Below, piece by piece: positions 9,101 through 16,670 of a stretch of DNA of 33,506 bases. Numbering within the stretch: the stretch's first letter is position 1; the number at the start of each line of letters is the position of its first letter. The position numbers and the translations under genes are program-made. This DNA comes from Candidatus Omnitrophota bacterium. Its GTDB lineage: Bacteria; Omnitrophota; Gorgyraeia; B26-G9. The notes beneath the pieces were generated by a model. It did no database searches and was not told where the DNA came from. It saw only the letters and a program-made list of their open reading frames with translations. Where the stretch lies: the NCBI GenBank assembly GCA_022013205.1, contig JAKLQT010000227.1, forward strand, positions 1 to 33,506, in the 5' to 3' direction.

Positions 9101-10365
9101 TACCTAATGCCACAGATTCCCTGATCCTAACTGATGATCAAAGACAGCATGTGCTTAAAAGCGCTAAGGATATAGAGGAGCGCTTAAAGACTAAAGATAA
9201 AAATAAAGTAAAAGTATTTGGTTTTGAGCAATTTATTCGCAGGGTCAGTAATGTGGATGCTAAATGTGCTAAATACGATAAGGATATACTCGCTCAACTG
9301 CCATGTTATATCGGCTGGCTGTTCGCGAGAATTCTCGCGGACGGAAATGTAAATTTCTGCCTTAAAGCGCATCGTATTCCGGTAGGAAATATCTATGCGG
9401 ATAGTTTTTTGCATATCTGGAATAACACAAAGCAGCAGGAATTCAGAAAGAGGGCCTTGCACGCGCCAAAAGATGATGTGTTTTTCTCTTTTATAGGCAA
9501 TGACCCGGATGTTAAAGTCGGCTGCTATAAAAGCTGTGATGATCTGGCCCGTAATGTGTGTATGCATAAAAAGATTCAGTCTTTGAGCGCTCTGGAAATA
9601 TATTTTCTCAGATTATTTTTGCTTGGAGCAAAAATCAAAAAATGCTTTAAAGAGAAAAAAGTAAAGCAAACATTCCAGAGCCATGTGTACAAAAGGAAAA
9701 AACAGGCTCAGGGCGGAATTTCTCAAAACAAACTACATGTCCAAATGCATGATGAGGGTATAAAACTTTTTTGGGATAAATTGGAATTAACTCAGGGTGT
9801 CGGATTGAATTCTTCTGTTTGTATTTTCGGCCTTTGGCATGATTCTTCAAAAGCAAAATGGGAAGTAACAAAGCGCGGCAATAATGAACTGGTTATAAAA
9901 AACAACTGGCAAAATATTCCTATAGCCCAGGAATGGCAGATTAAGATTGATAGCAGTAATTCCCTGCTGTGGCAGATTAATACGCGCGTGGACTCAAGGA
10001 TCGAGATTGAGCAGAGCAAAGCGAGTATGATGCTTTCATCTGTTTATACCAGGTGGAATACAACTGAAGAACGCGGCAAATTTCCATTAACTATGTCCTG
10101 GAATGAGGCCAACATAAAAAATTCCCAGGTTAAACGCGTATCTGTGCTGGCAGCCAAAAATAATACGCAAAGAATGCCGGGCATCAGTTTTGATTTCAGC
10201 CTGACCCAGGGGCAAATAAAACCGCAGGTTCAAAATTCCGATAAGATCATAAATGCCAGGGTAGTATCGGTAATACGCACAGAGGAAAACAGCGGTAAAG
10301 TTTTTCTGCCTGGAAACTATGAGTATTTTTCCGTGAAAATTGATATAGGAGATAATGATGGGTAA
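6181..10365 (+). CDS. Giant multidomain protein: B12-binding-like domain, rSAM 1, repeat domain R4, rSAM 2/SPASM-like, repeat domain R5
   Basis: SD GGAGAGAG immediately upstream of ATG. N-terminus typical of B12-binding rSAM (FPFYLAYAVALLKKNGFDAQIIDA...CGPDVHIAKPEF...GEYEASLLELAQ); CPYKCSFC at 6826-6849; second CNNDCIGC at 8554-8577; CYIGWLFARILADGNVNFCLKAHRIPVGNI near the end; two repeat domains. Confidence 0.9.
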   Translation: MKIVLVNLPWKKRNQWGVRAGSRWPHLKDQTEENYLPFPFYLAYAVALLKKNGFDAQIIDAIAEKTSYESFYKKIVSLNPDLLVVETSTVTLNHDMKFLSRFKGNFPIALCGPDVHIAKPEFLKKNNNINYVLFGEYEASLLELAQKLKSNDTLGALKGILYRQGDKIIKNSPRELISDLDWLPWPQRKLLPVKKYNDAPGDIPLPCASMWASRGCPYKCSFCLWPQVMYGGNSYRVRNVKNVVDEIEYLVNELGFKSVYFDDDTWNVGRKRIIDFCRELKIRNLQIPWAIMARAELMDEELLEIMRDVGLFAVKYGIESSSQRILDNINKGLNLKKAEEMIKYTKYLGIRTHLTFTFGLPGETQQTIKNTIDYALLLNPTSVQFSLATPFPGTKFYETMDKKGYILTKDLEKFDGNHSSVIRTEKLTAKQLQNAKKLAYVRWQQHYRMKRKKLAFEQKPLKAKLKSSLIEKGAFETGLKVLRFLIRKIFPPPERMRNFLNKNLWIIEEFISSGNIKIRFGEGQVRLYWKDREISKGVGLTTSFYYGERWFDSSQANWKLEKESPEVIIVKLNWDDVPVRQCWKISIDTDHSISWTAQMEVKRAVQLLEYKSGIMLQPDFNMWKDDLGVGKFPQLQDWEEIELYNSKSKKLTAFQDRDEQENRLPVLELSLAGPMENNTYPQIQNTDLKTKARILQMRCLKIEQFAPGQYDYLDLKLRLEDSLVQQSISAYKRRVPMKFFKTQLANQGLFQILKKMRPKKIAEHYLDILGVLDGSYAYKGPFCVQIDLTNDCNNDCIGCWCNSPLLNEKKISDNIKQQTLPLEVVKKTIDQLYAMGTKEIYFAGGGEPFMHPDIMKILEHVKSKGLRCYINTNFTLVNEDIVKKLVELKVDNLVISVWAGEPQTYLKTHPNKSEEMFFQIKGMLKLLNSIKKNLPHTNIYNVISSMNYDELGQMMDFAIATDSNSLEFTVIDTIPNATDSLILTDDQRQHVLKSAKDIEERLKTKDKNKVKVFGFEQFIRRVSNVDAKCAKYDKDILAQLPCYIGWLFARILADGNVNFCLKAHRIPVGNIYADSFLHIWNNTKQQEFRKRALHAPKDDVFFSFIGNDPDVKVGCYKSCDDLARNVCMHKKIQSLSALEIYFLRLFLLGAKIKKCFKEKKVKQTFQSHVYKRKKQAQGGISQNKLHVQMHDEGIKLFWDKLELTQGVGLNSSVCIFGLWHDSSKAKWEVTKRGNNELVIKNNWQNIPIAQEWQIKIDSSNSLLWQINTRVDSRIEIEQSKASMMLSSVYTRWNTTEERGKFPLTMSWNEANIKNSQVKRVSVLAAKNNTQRMPGISFDFSLTQGQIKPQVQNSDKIINARVVSVIRTEENSGKVFLPGNYEYFSVKIDIGDNDG
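7723..8343 (+). repeat. Protein repeat domain copy R4 (between the two rSAM modules)
   Basis: VRLYWKDREISKGVGLTTSFYYGERWFDSSQANWKL...LNWDDVPVRQCWKI...ISWTAQMEVKRAVQLLEYKSGIMLQPDFNMW...GKFPQLQDWEEI...QIQNTD. Confidence 0.85.
9730..10362 (+). repeat. Protein repeat domain copy R5 (extreme C-terminus)
   Basis: IKLFWDKLELTQGVGLNSSVCIFGLWHDSSKAKWEV...NNWQNIPIAQEWQI...LLWQINTRVDSRIEIEQSKASMMLSSVYTRW...GKFPLTMSWNEA...MPGISFDFS...QVQNSD. Confidence 0.85.
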
Positions 10366-11998
10366 AACAGTGCTGATAAATTGTCCCCCCTGGGGAGTGG
10401 TTATGCCTCCTTTGGGGGTCGCGTATCTTTCCTCTTACCTTAAATCCAAAGGCAAAGAGGTTGAGATCTTTGATCTAAATCTGGATCTATACAAGAAAGC
10501 CGGTACAAAGCAGAGGCTTTTTTGGGAGCTGGATACGATAAATAAAATGCCTCCGGTTGATATAGCAAAAAATCTATACAAAGATTTCAAAGAAGAAATT
10601 TATCTTTTTGTCGATAAGCTGGCACCTTTTTCTATTGTCGGGTTTTCCGCGAATAATTTAATAAGTACTACGTTTGCAGGGGTAGTTGCCGGGATGATTA
10701 AAATCAAATATCCTGAAAAAATTATTGTCCTTGGCGGGCCGGGATGTTTTTATAGCTGGGACCGCAAGGCTGTGCCTAAAGACGCGGTTGACTTTTTTGT
10801 TATCGGAGAGGGAGAGCAAGTGCTTGAGCGATTTATAGATTATTTTTCCAATACGGAAAATCCTGCTCCCCAAAACCTGAAAATCCCCGGTTTATTACAT
10901 AATAACACAGTAAAAAAGCAAAAATTTTATCCTGCTGCTTTTGTAAAGGATTTGGATTCTATCCCTTTCCCTGACTTTAAAGAATTCGATTTGAGTCAAT
11001 ATAATTATGAGAAGAAATACCGGCCATTACCTATGTTGATGAGCAGAGGGTGCATCAATCGCTGCAGTTACTGTATAGATTGGTATATGTGTTCAAATTT
11101 CCGGGTAAGGAAGCCGGAGAATATTATCACGGAGATAGAACATCATGCTAAGCTCTATGGCATAACACATATTGAGTTTAATGATTTGCTGTGTAACGGT
11201 AATCTCACTCATCTTGAGAAATTCTGCGATCTTCTTGTCAATTCTGAAACTAAGATAAGATGGATCAGTTATGCGGCGATAAGAAAAAACATGAGTGATG
11301 AATTACTTGAAAAAATAAAAAAATCCGGGTGCAATTCCCTTTGTTACGGCATAGAAAGCGGTTCTGATGCTGTTTTAAAGCGTATGAACAAACATTATAA
11401 CAGGGCCGATGCCTCTGATCTTATAAAAAGGACTTATAATGCCGGTATTGAAGTACGCATGAATATAATAGTAGGATTTCCCGGTGAAAGTGTTGATGAT
11501 TTTGAGCAAACACTTGAATTCGTGCGGCAGAACAGAAAATACATCACTCAGGTGACCAATGTTTCCTCTTTTGTTCTGATGCCTGGTTCTGACCTGTCTG
11601 TTTATCCGCACCGCTTCGGGATAACTTATCGAGATGTTACTGACCCGGGAAGCTGGCGGGATGATTTAGGGCTTACTCAGGATATCCGTAATAAAAGAGT
11701 ATCGCGTACTTGTGAGCTGCTGGAAACTCTTCGGATCAGGAACCTTATTGTTAATTACCAGAAAAATCCGTGCCAGGATTTGGAGCCGCTGGGACAGAAA
11801 GATATTGTAAAGGGTAGGCGAAAGGAGCCGATAGAGCAGCATAGAGAGGATAAAGGATCCTTTCGTAAAAAAAACACGCGCAAGTCTTTTTTTCAAAAGA
11901 CAGTGCTTGTTTTGCTGTTTGTTTTCAGCTTAGCTATGGATTTTTATTTGTTGATTTTAAAAAAATTAAGAGGCTCGATAATTTTTCCCGGAAACTGA
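10358..11998 (+). CDS. B12-binding-type radical SAM protein with C-terminal hydrophobic (TM) segment
   Basis: MGKTVLINCPPWGVVMPPLGVAYLSSYLKSKGKEVEIFDLN, VLGGPGCFYSW, GEGEQVLERF, CINRCSYC, GIESGSDAVLKRMNKH, GFPGES. ATG 10358 preferred over ORF-track 10355; overlaps upstream stop. C-terminus KTVLVLLFVFSLAMDFYLLILKKLRG. Confidence 0.88.
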   Translation: MGKTVLINCPPWGVVMPPLGVAYLSSYLKSKGKEVEIFDLNLDLYKKAGTKQRLFWELDTINKMPPVDIAKNLYKDFKEEIYLFVDKLAPFSIVGFSANNLISTTFAGVVAGMIKIKYPEKIIVLGGPGCFYSWDRKAVPKDAVDFFVIGEGEQVLERFIDYFSNTENPAPQNLKIPGLLHNNTVKKQKFYPAAFVKDLDSIPFPDFKEFDLSQYNYEKKYRPLPMLMSRGCINRCSYCIDWYMCSNFRVRKPENIITEIEHHAKLYGITHIEFNDLLCNGNLTHLEKFCDLLVNSETKIRWISYAAIRKNMSDELLEKIKKSGCNSLCYGIESGSDAVLKRMNKHYNRADASDLIKRTYNAGIEVRMNIIVGFPGESVDDFEQTLEFVRQNRKYITQVTNVSSFVLMPGSDLSVYPHRFGITYRDVTDPGSWRDDLGLTQDIRNKRVSRTCELLETLRIRNLIVNYQKNPCQDLEPLGQKDIVKGRRKEPIEQHREDKGSFRKKNTRKSFFQKTVLVLLFVFSLAMDFYLLILKKLRGSIIFPGN

Positions 11999-12003
11999 AA
12001 CAC

Positions 12004-12031
12004 AGCTCATAGCTGATAGCTCATGGCTCAT
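12004..12031. repeat. Degenerate 7-bp tandem array, 4 units
   Basis: AGCTCAT-AGCTGAT-AGCTCAT-GGCTCAT, directly readable in the intergenic gap. Confidence 0.85.
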
Positions 12032-12053
12032 AGGTAAAAAATAAAGGACGTAA

Positions 12054-12084
12054 AACGCGAAATGCGCCAACGCGCTAACGCGTA
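12054..12084. repeat. Degenerate 7/8-bp tandem array, 4 units
   Basis: AACGCGA-AATGCGCC-AACGCGCT-AACGCGTA directly readable. Confidence 0.7.
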
Positions 12085-12097
12085 AAAAGGAAGCTAA

Positions 12098-13264
12098 GTG
12101 AAGATACTGATGGTGCATCCGCATGATTTGTTCTCTAAGGCTGAGCCGTGGACGACAAGGATACGGAATATCGCAAAGCAATTTAAAAAAAATAGCCACG
12201 AGGTCAGGGTGGTTTATTTTCCGCTTGTAAATCGTGAGAATGAGCAAATCTTTTATGCCGATGGTATTGAATTTATACCGCTATCCCGGCAGGTAGGTAA
12301 GGGGAATTTTTTAAAAAACATCCGGTTTTTTATTAAAGAGAGTAAGTGGGCGGATGTTATCCATTTTCAAAAATGCTTTCACTATGCTGCCTTGCCGGTA
12401 CTTATAGGCGGTTTCTTAAATAAGAAACCTTTACATTATGACTGGGATGACTGGGAGATTAAAATTTTTCATTATTGCGCGAAACAGCCCTGGCTTACCG
12501 GAGTATTTCTGGGGGCATTGGAAAGGTTTATCCCCTTACTCTGTGATACTATCTCTGTATCCAGTTTGAGATTAAAACAGGAATGTCTGCGTTACGGGAT
12601 AAATGAAAAGCTGATTTTCATGGCTCCTGTGGGGGCTGATCTTGAGCTTTTTCATCCGAGAATCTCTCCTGTTCGAATACGGGAGCGTTATAACATAGAC
12701 TCGCCTTTAATAAGCTATATTGGCCAATTACACGGCGGGCAGTACGCGGAGCAATTCATAAAAGCGGCAAAAATAGTGCTCAATAGCATCAGGGACATTA
12801 CGTTTATGATCGTTGGAGGAGGATACCGCCTTGAAGAGTTAAAAACTCTGGCAGCTGTTTTAGATATAGATGAGCATATCATTTTTACCGATTCTGTTGC
12901 ACATCAAGAGGTGCCTTTATTCATGGCTGCTGCGGATATCGCGATCGCTTGTTTTGAAGATAATGATATTACAAGGTGTAAAAGCCCGCTTAAAATAGCC
13001 GAATACATGGCTTGCGGAAAGCCTATTGTGGCCAGCAATGTCGGGGAGGTAATAAATATGCTCGGCGGAGCGGCAGTTATAACAGAGCCGGATAATCCCG
13101 AGGACCTGGCACGAGGCATAATTAAACTGCTTGAAGATGAGCCATTGCGAAAACGGTTATCCGTCAAGGCGCGTCAGAGGGCTGAGGAAATATACAATTG
13201 GAAGAATACAACGGAGAATTTATTAAGGGCTTACAGGTATAGTTTGGGAGTAGTTAGCTATTAA
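12098..13264 (+). CDS. Glycosyltransferase family 4 (GT-B)
   Basis: GTG start with SD AAGGAAG; GT4 signatures SYIGQLHGGQYAEQFIKAAKIV, FMIVGGGYRLEEL, HQEVPLFMAAADIAIACFED, KSPLKIAEYMACGKPIVASNVGEV. Confidence 0.92.
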   Translation: MKILMVHPHDLFSKAEPWTTRIRNIAKQFKKNSHEVRVVYFPLVNRENEQIFYADGIEFIPLSRQVGKGNFLKNIRFFIKESKWADVIHFQKCFHYAALPVLIGGFLNKKPLHYDWDDWEIKIFHYCAKQPWLTGVFLGALERFIPLLCDTISVSSLRLKQECLRYGINEKLIFMAPVGADLELFHPRISPVRIRERYNIDSPLISYIGQLHGGQYAEQFIKAAKIVLNSIRDITFMIVGGGYRLEELKTLAAVLDIDEHIIFTDSVAHQEVPLFMAAADIAIACFEDNDITRCKSPLKIAEYMACGKPIVASNVGEVINMLGGAAVITEPDNPEDLARGIIKLLEDEPLRKRLSVKARQRAEEIYNWKNTTENLLRAYRYSLGVVSY

Positions 13265-13282
13265 TACAAAGAAGGGAAGAAT

Positions 13283-14215
13283 ATGAAAATATCGGTTATA
13301 ATACCTGTTTTTAACGAACAGGGCAGCTTGGCTGACTTGCACAGAAAACTTAATGCTGTTTTGGAAAAAATGGATTTATCCTATGAAATAATTTTCGTTG
13401 ATGATGCAAGTACAGATAAGAGTTCCGGCATATTGGAGTCAATTAGTAATGCCGACAATAAAGTTAAGGTTATCACATTGAGCAGGAATTATGGGCAAAC
13501 CCAGGCAATTGCCGCGGGAGTTGATGCAACTATTGGAGAAATAATCGTTACTATGGATGCCGACCTGCAGAATGACCCGGCCGATATACCCAGGATTCTG
13601 GCTAAGCTTGATGAGGGGTATGACGTTGTGAGCGGTTGGCGCAAAAAGAGAAAAGACGATTTATGGCTGAAAAAAATACCGTCAATCCTGGCAAATAACA
13701 TAAGTGCCTGGATTACAGGAGTAAAGATTCATGACCTGGGATGCACCTTAAAGGCGTATCAAAGCCGGATTTTGAAAAATATTGAGTTCCATGGCGAAAT
13801 CCACAGATTACTCCCTTTGTACGCGGCTATACAGGGCGCAAAAATAACCGAAATACCGGTTAAACATTATCAAAGAAAGTACGGAGAGTCAAAATACGGG
13901 ATTTCACGTTTTTTTAAAGTTATTCTCGATCTGTTCGCGGTAATGTTTATGTGGAAATTTCTTCCCAAACCTATTTATGCTTTTGGAGGCATTGGTTTGG
14001 CTTCTTTAGGCCTTTCCGGAGTGATCGGACTGGTTATTGTTTTTAGAAAAGTATTTTTTTCAGGTGTTTGGGTAAGCCCGCTTTTATTTATTTTTGTTAT
14101 TTTCTTTTTGATCGGCATACAGTTTATACTTATGGGAATTCTGGCGGAATTTATCCTGCGGCTTTATTTCGGGGTGAAGGATTTAAAAAGATATAAAATA
14201 AAATATAAGGAGTAG
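13283..14215 (+). CDS. Glycosyltransferase family 2, polyprenyl-phosphate sugar synthase-like (DPM1/ArnC type) with C-terminal TM helices
   Basis: SVIIPVFNEQGSLADL, EIIFVDDASTDKS, ITLSRNYGQTQAIAAGVD, MDADLQNDP, hydrophobic C-terminus. Confidence 0.93.
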   Translation: MKISVIIPVFNEQGSLADLHRKLNAVLEKMDLSYEIIFVDDASTDKSSGILESISNADNKVKVITLSRNYGQTQAIAAGVDATIGEIIVTMDADLQNDPADIPRILAKLDEGYDVVSGWRKKRKDDLWLKKIPSILANNISAWITGVKIHDLGCTLKAYQSRILKNIEFHGEIHRLLPLYAAIQGAKITEIPVKHYQRKYGESKYGISRFFKVILDLFAVMFMWKFLPKPIYAFGGIGLASLGLSGVIGLVIVFRKVFFSGVWVSPLLFIFVIFFLIGIQFILMGILAEFILRLYFGVKDLKRYKIKYKE

Positions 14216-14226
14216 AAAGCTTTTAA

Positions 14227-15930
14227 GTGTATATATTGGGAATTTGTGATAGTCAGGACGCGGGGGCAGTACTCTTAGATACATCAGCTAATGAGATAAC
14301 TGCTGTAAATGAGGAGAGGATCTCACGAATTAAATTATCGGGAGGCTTTCCAACTGGTGCCATTAAAGAAGTGTTTAGTTTAAAAAAGATTAAGCCGCAG
14401 GATATCGGGTTGGTTGCTCTTGCCTCACATATGACGCCATCATTCATCTTGAGAAGTTTAAGCACTGCCCATAGAAAATTAAAACAGAAAAACAAGCAAT
14501 TCAGTTTATTGCTTTCCTTATATATTTTTTATCAGGTTATAGCTAAATGCAGTATAATCCTTGAGTTTATTGACTCAAGATTATCTTGCTTCATTATTAA
14601 AAGAAAGTTAAAAAAGTTAGGCATAAAAGCTGAATTGCGTATTGTAGAACACCATCATGCTCATGCATTCGCTGCTTATATTACTTCCGGCATGCAAAAG
14701 GCATTGATATTTACGATTGACGGATTAGGTGATGGCGTTTCTTTTAGCGTGAATATCGGGGAAAAAGGCTGCCTGAGGCGCATATATGAGGGGAAAGCCT
14801 TAAATGACATAACACTTTATTATTCAAGGCTTACGGAATTTTTAGGGTTTGCTCCCATACAGGATGAAGGCAAGGTGATGGGGCTGGCGGCTTATTCTGA
14901 TAATTATTGTGTATTAAATGAAGCCCGAAAGCTGCTGCGCGCTAATAACGGAAGATTCAAAAGCAGGAATATTTTTTACGCTTTTTCAAAAGACAGGATT
15001 ATTTTTCAAAGGCTTAAAGCGAAACCGCGGGAAGATGTAGCGGCTTCTTTTCAGATCCATGCTGAAAATACAATCTGTGATATTGTGCGTTATTGGGTGA
15101 AAAAAACCGGTATAGCCGATATCGCGCTTTCCGGCGGTTTTTTCGCGAATATAAAGGTTAATCAACGGATTGCCCAGATGCGTGAAGTGCGCGGGGTTTA
15201 TGTTTATCCGCATATGGGAGACGGGGGACTGGCTTTGGGTGCCGTTTATGCCCTTTGGAAAACGCGGCCATTTGAATTTAATGATCTTTTCTTTGGAACT
15301 TCTTATTCCGATGAACAGGTGCAGGCGGTTTTAAATAAATACGGTTTGAAATATGAGAGGATTGAAAATATTGAACAGAAGATTGCTTTTTTACTAAGTG
15401 AGGGCAAAATAGTAGCGCGCTTTAGCGGCGCTATGGAATACGGCCCGCGCGCCTTGGGTAACCGCTCAATCCTTGCGCAGGCTACGGATTCCGCTATACA
15501 GGAATCTCTAAACAAAAAGCTGGGCAGAGATGTTTTTATGCCCTTTGCTCCTTCAATGTTGATGGAACATAGAAATGATTGCTGCCAAGGTGCGGATAAG
15601 GCGGCTTACTCAGCTCAATTCATGAATATAAGTTTTTCCTGTACAGAATATTTTAAAAACAGATGCCCCGCGGTAGTTCACAAGGACGGTAGTACAAGGC
15701 CGCAGCTTGTTTCCTTGCGGAATAACCCGGGCTTTTACAAAATCCTAAGTTTTTATAATAAGTATACCGGTATCCCCGCGTTAATTAATACCAGTTTTAA
15801 TATGCATGAAGAGCCGATTGTCCGTTCGCCCGAGGAGGCAGTACACGCTTTTGAAAGAGGAAAACTGGATTATTTGGCAATTAATAATTTTCTTATAAAA
15901 GGAGGATGGTATGAAAAAAGGAAAGGATAA
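14227..15930 (+). CDS. Carbamoyltransferase, NodU/CmcH (TobZ-like) family
   Basis: GTG start; YILGICDSQDAGAVLLD, NEERISRIK, EHHHAHAFAAYITSG, SGGFFANIKVNQRI, FSGAMEYGPRALGNRSILA, NTSFNMHEEPIVRSPEEAVHAF: family hallmarks. Confidence 0.93.
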   Translation: MYILGICDSQDAGAVLLDTSANEITAVNEERISRIKLSGGFPTGAIKEVFSLKKIKPQDIGLVALASHMTPSFILRSLSTAHRKLKQKNKQFSLLLSLYIFYQVIAKCSIILEFIDSRLSCFIIKRKLKKLGIKAELRIVEHHHAHAFAAYITSGMQKALIFTIDGLGDGVSFSVNIGEKGCLRRIYEGKALNDITLYYSRLTEFLGFAPIQDEGKVMGLAAYSDNYCVLNEARKLLRANNGRFKSRNIFYAFSKDRIIFQRLKAKPREDVAASFQIHAENTICDIVRYWVKKTGIADIALSGGFFANIKVNQRIAQMREVRGVYVYPHMGDGGLALGAVYALWKTRPFEFNDLFFGTSYSDEQVQAVLNKYGLKYERIENIEQKIAFLLSEGKIVARFSGAMEYGPRALGNRSILAQATDSAIQESLNKKLGRDVFMPFAPSMLMEHRNDCCQGADKAAYSAQFMNISFSCTEYFKNRCPAVVHKDGSTRPQLVSLRNNPGFYKILSFYNKYTGIPALINTSFNMHEEPIVRSPEEAVHAFERGKLDYLAINNFLIKGGWYEKRKG

Positions 15931-16669
15931 AAAATTCCTGGAGTGGTTTTTTGAGGAAGAAAAATCTGAAGGCCTTGAGGAAATAGATGAGGAAACCATT
16001 GAAATAAATTTTTTCCAGGCTGTATTGATCATAATTGTTACGGTGTTCTTTTTGCTGTGGATATTCAGATCATATCTGAAGCCGTATTTTAGAGTACCGG
16101 TATTTAGCCCTCAGGAATATATAGAGTCGAAAATTAAGAAAAATTACTTTGAAAATAATAGCTCAATTAAGAATGGCGATTTTAGCCAGGGATTAATGCA
16201 CTGGGTAAGCTCTGACGGGGGTAAACTTTTTCCGGAATCAAAAAGTATTATTACCCTTTGCAAAAAGGACTATCATTCACCTCCTTACAGTATGAAAATA
16301 GAGTCAAAAAATCCGGCAAACCGTATGCATTATACTAAAAGTAATAAGGAGCACATTATTAATAACGCATATGATTACAGGGAGACAGATCATTGGTTGG
16401 GGGTTATTCCGGGCTCTCATGTGCGGGTAAGCCTTTGGTACAAGGGGGATGTCCCCAGAGTGTCTGTTATTGGCCTGAGCCATGAAGGTAAGTGGACTGG
16501 CCTTATTTCCGGCGGAGGCCCCCAAACGGATGAATGGAAGCGGGTTGAAGTTTTTGCTGATGTGCCGGAGTCGATCAGGGCAATTGCTCTAGAGATTACG
16601 CTTAATCAAGGAGAGGGTATGCCGTTGCCGGTAATATGGATTGATGATGTAAATATAGAAGTTCAATAA
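15911..16669 (+). CDS. Single-TM protein with extracytoplasmic CBM-like beta-sandwich
   Basis: N-terminal hydrophobic segment FFQAVLIIIVTVFFLLWIF then NGDFSQGLMHWVSS...PYSMKIES...GVIPGSHVRVSLWYKGD...TDEWKRVEVFADVPE...WIDDVNIE, a CBM4/9-like pattern. Overlaps upstream gene by 20 nt. Confidence 0.75.
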   Translation: MKKGKDKKFLEWFFEEEKSEGLEEIDEETIEINFFQAVLIIIVTVFFLLWIFRSYLKPYFRVPVFSPQEYIESKIKKNYFENNSSIKNGDFSQGLMHWVSSDGGKLFPESKSIITLCKKDYHSPPYSMKIESKNPANRMHYTKSNKEHIINNAYDYRETDHWLGVIPGSHVRVSLWYKGDVPRVSVIGLSHEGKWTGLISGGGPQTDEWKRVEVFADVPESIRAIALEITLNQGEGMPLPVIWIDDVNIEVQ

Positions 16670-16670
16670 G

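Noticed and set aside
9324-9339. Perfect 16-bp palindrome CGCGAGAATTCTCGCG inside the second giant rSAM gene
   Set aside because: Encodes part of the SPASM-like region (FARILADG); one 16-bp perfect palindrome is roughly expected by chance in 33 kb (about 33,500/4^8, ~0.5).
12004-12084. Short tandem arrays considered as a CRISPR
   Set aside because: Units are 7-8 bp, contiguous, with no spacers and no cas genes nearby.
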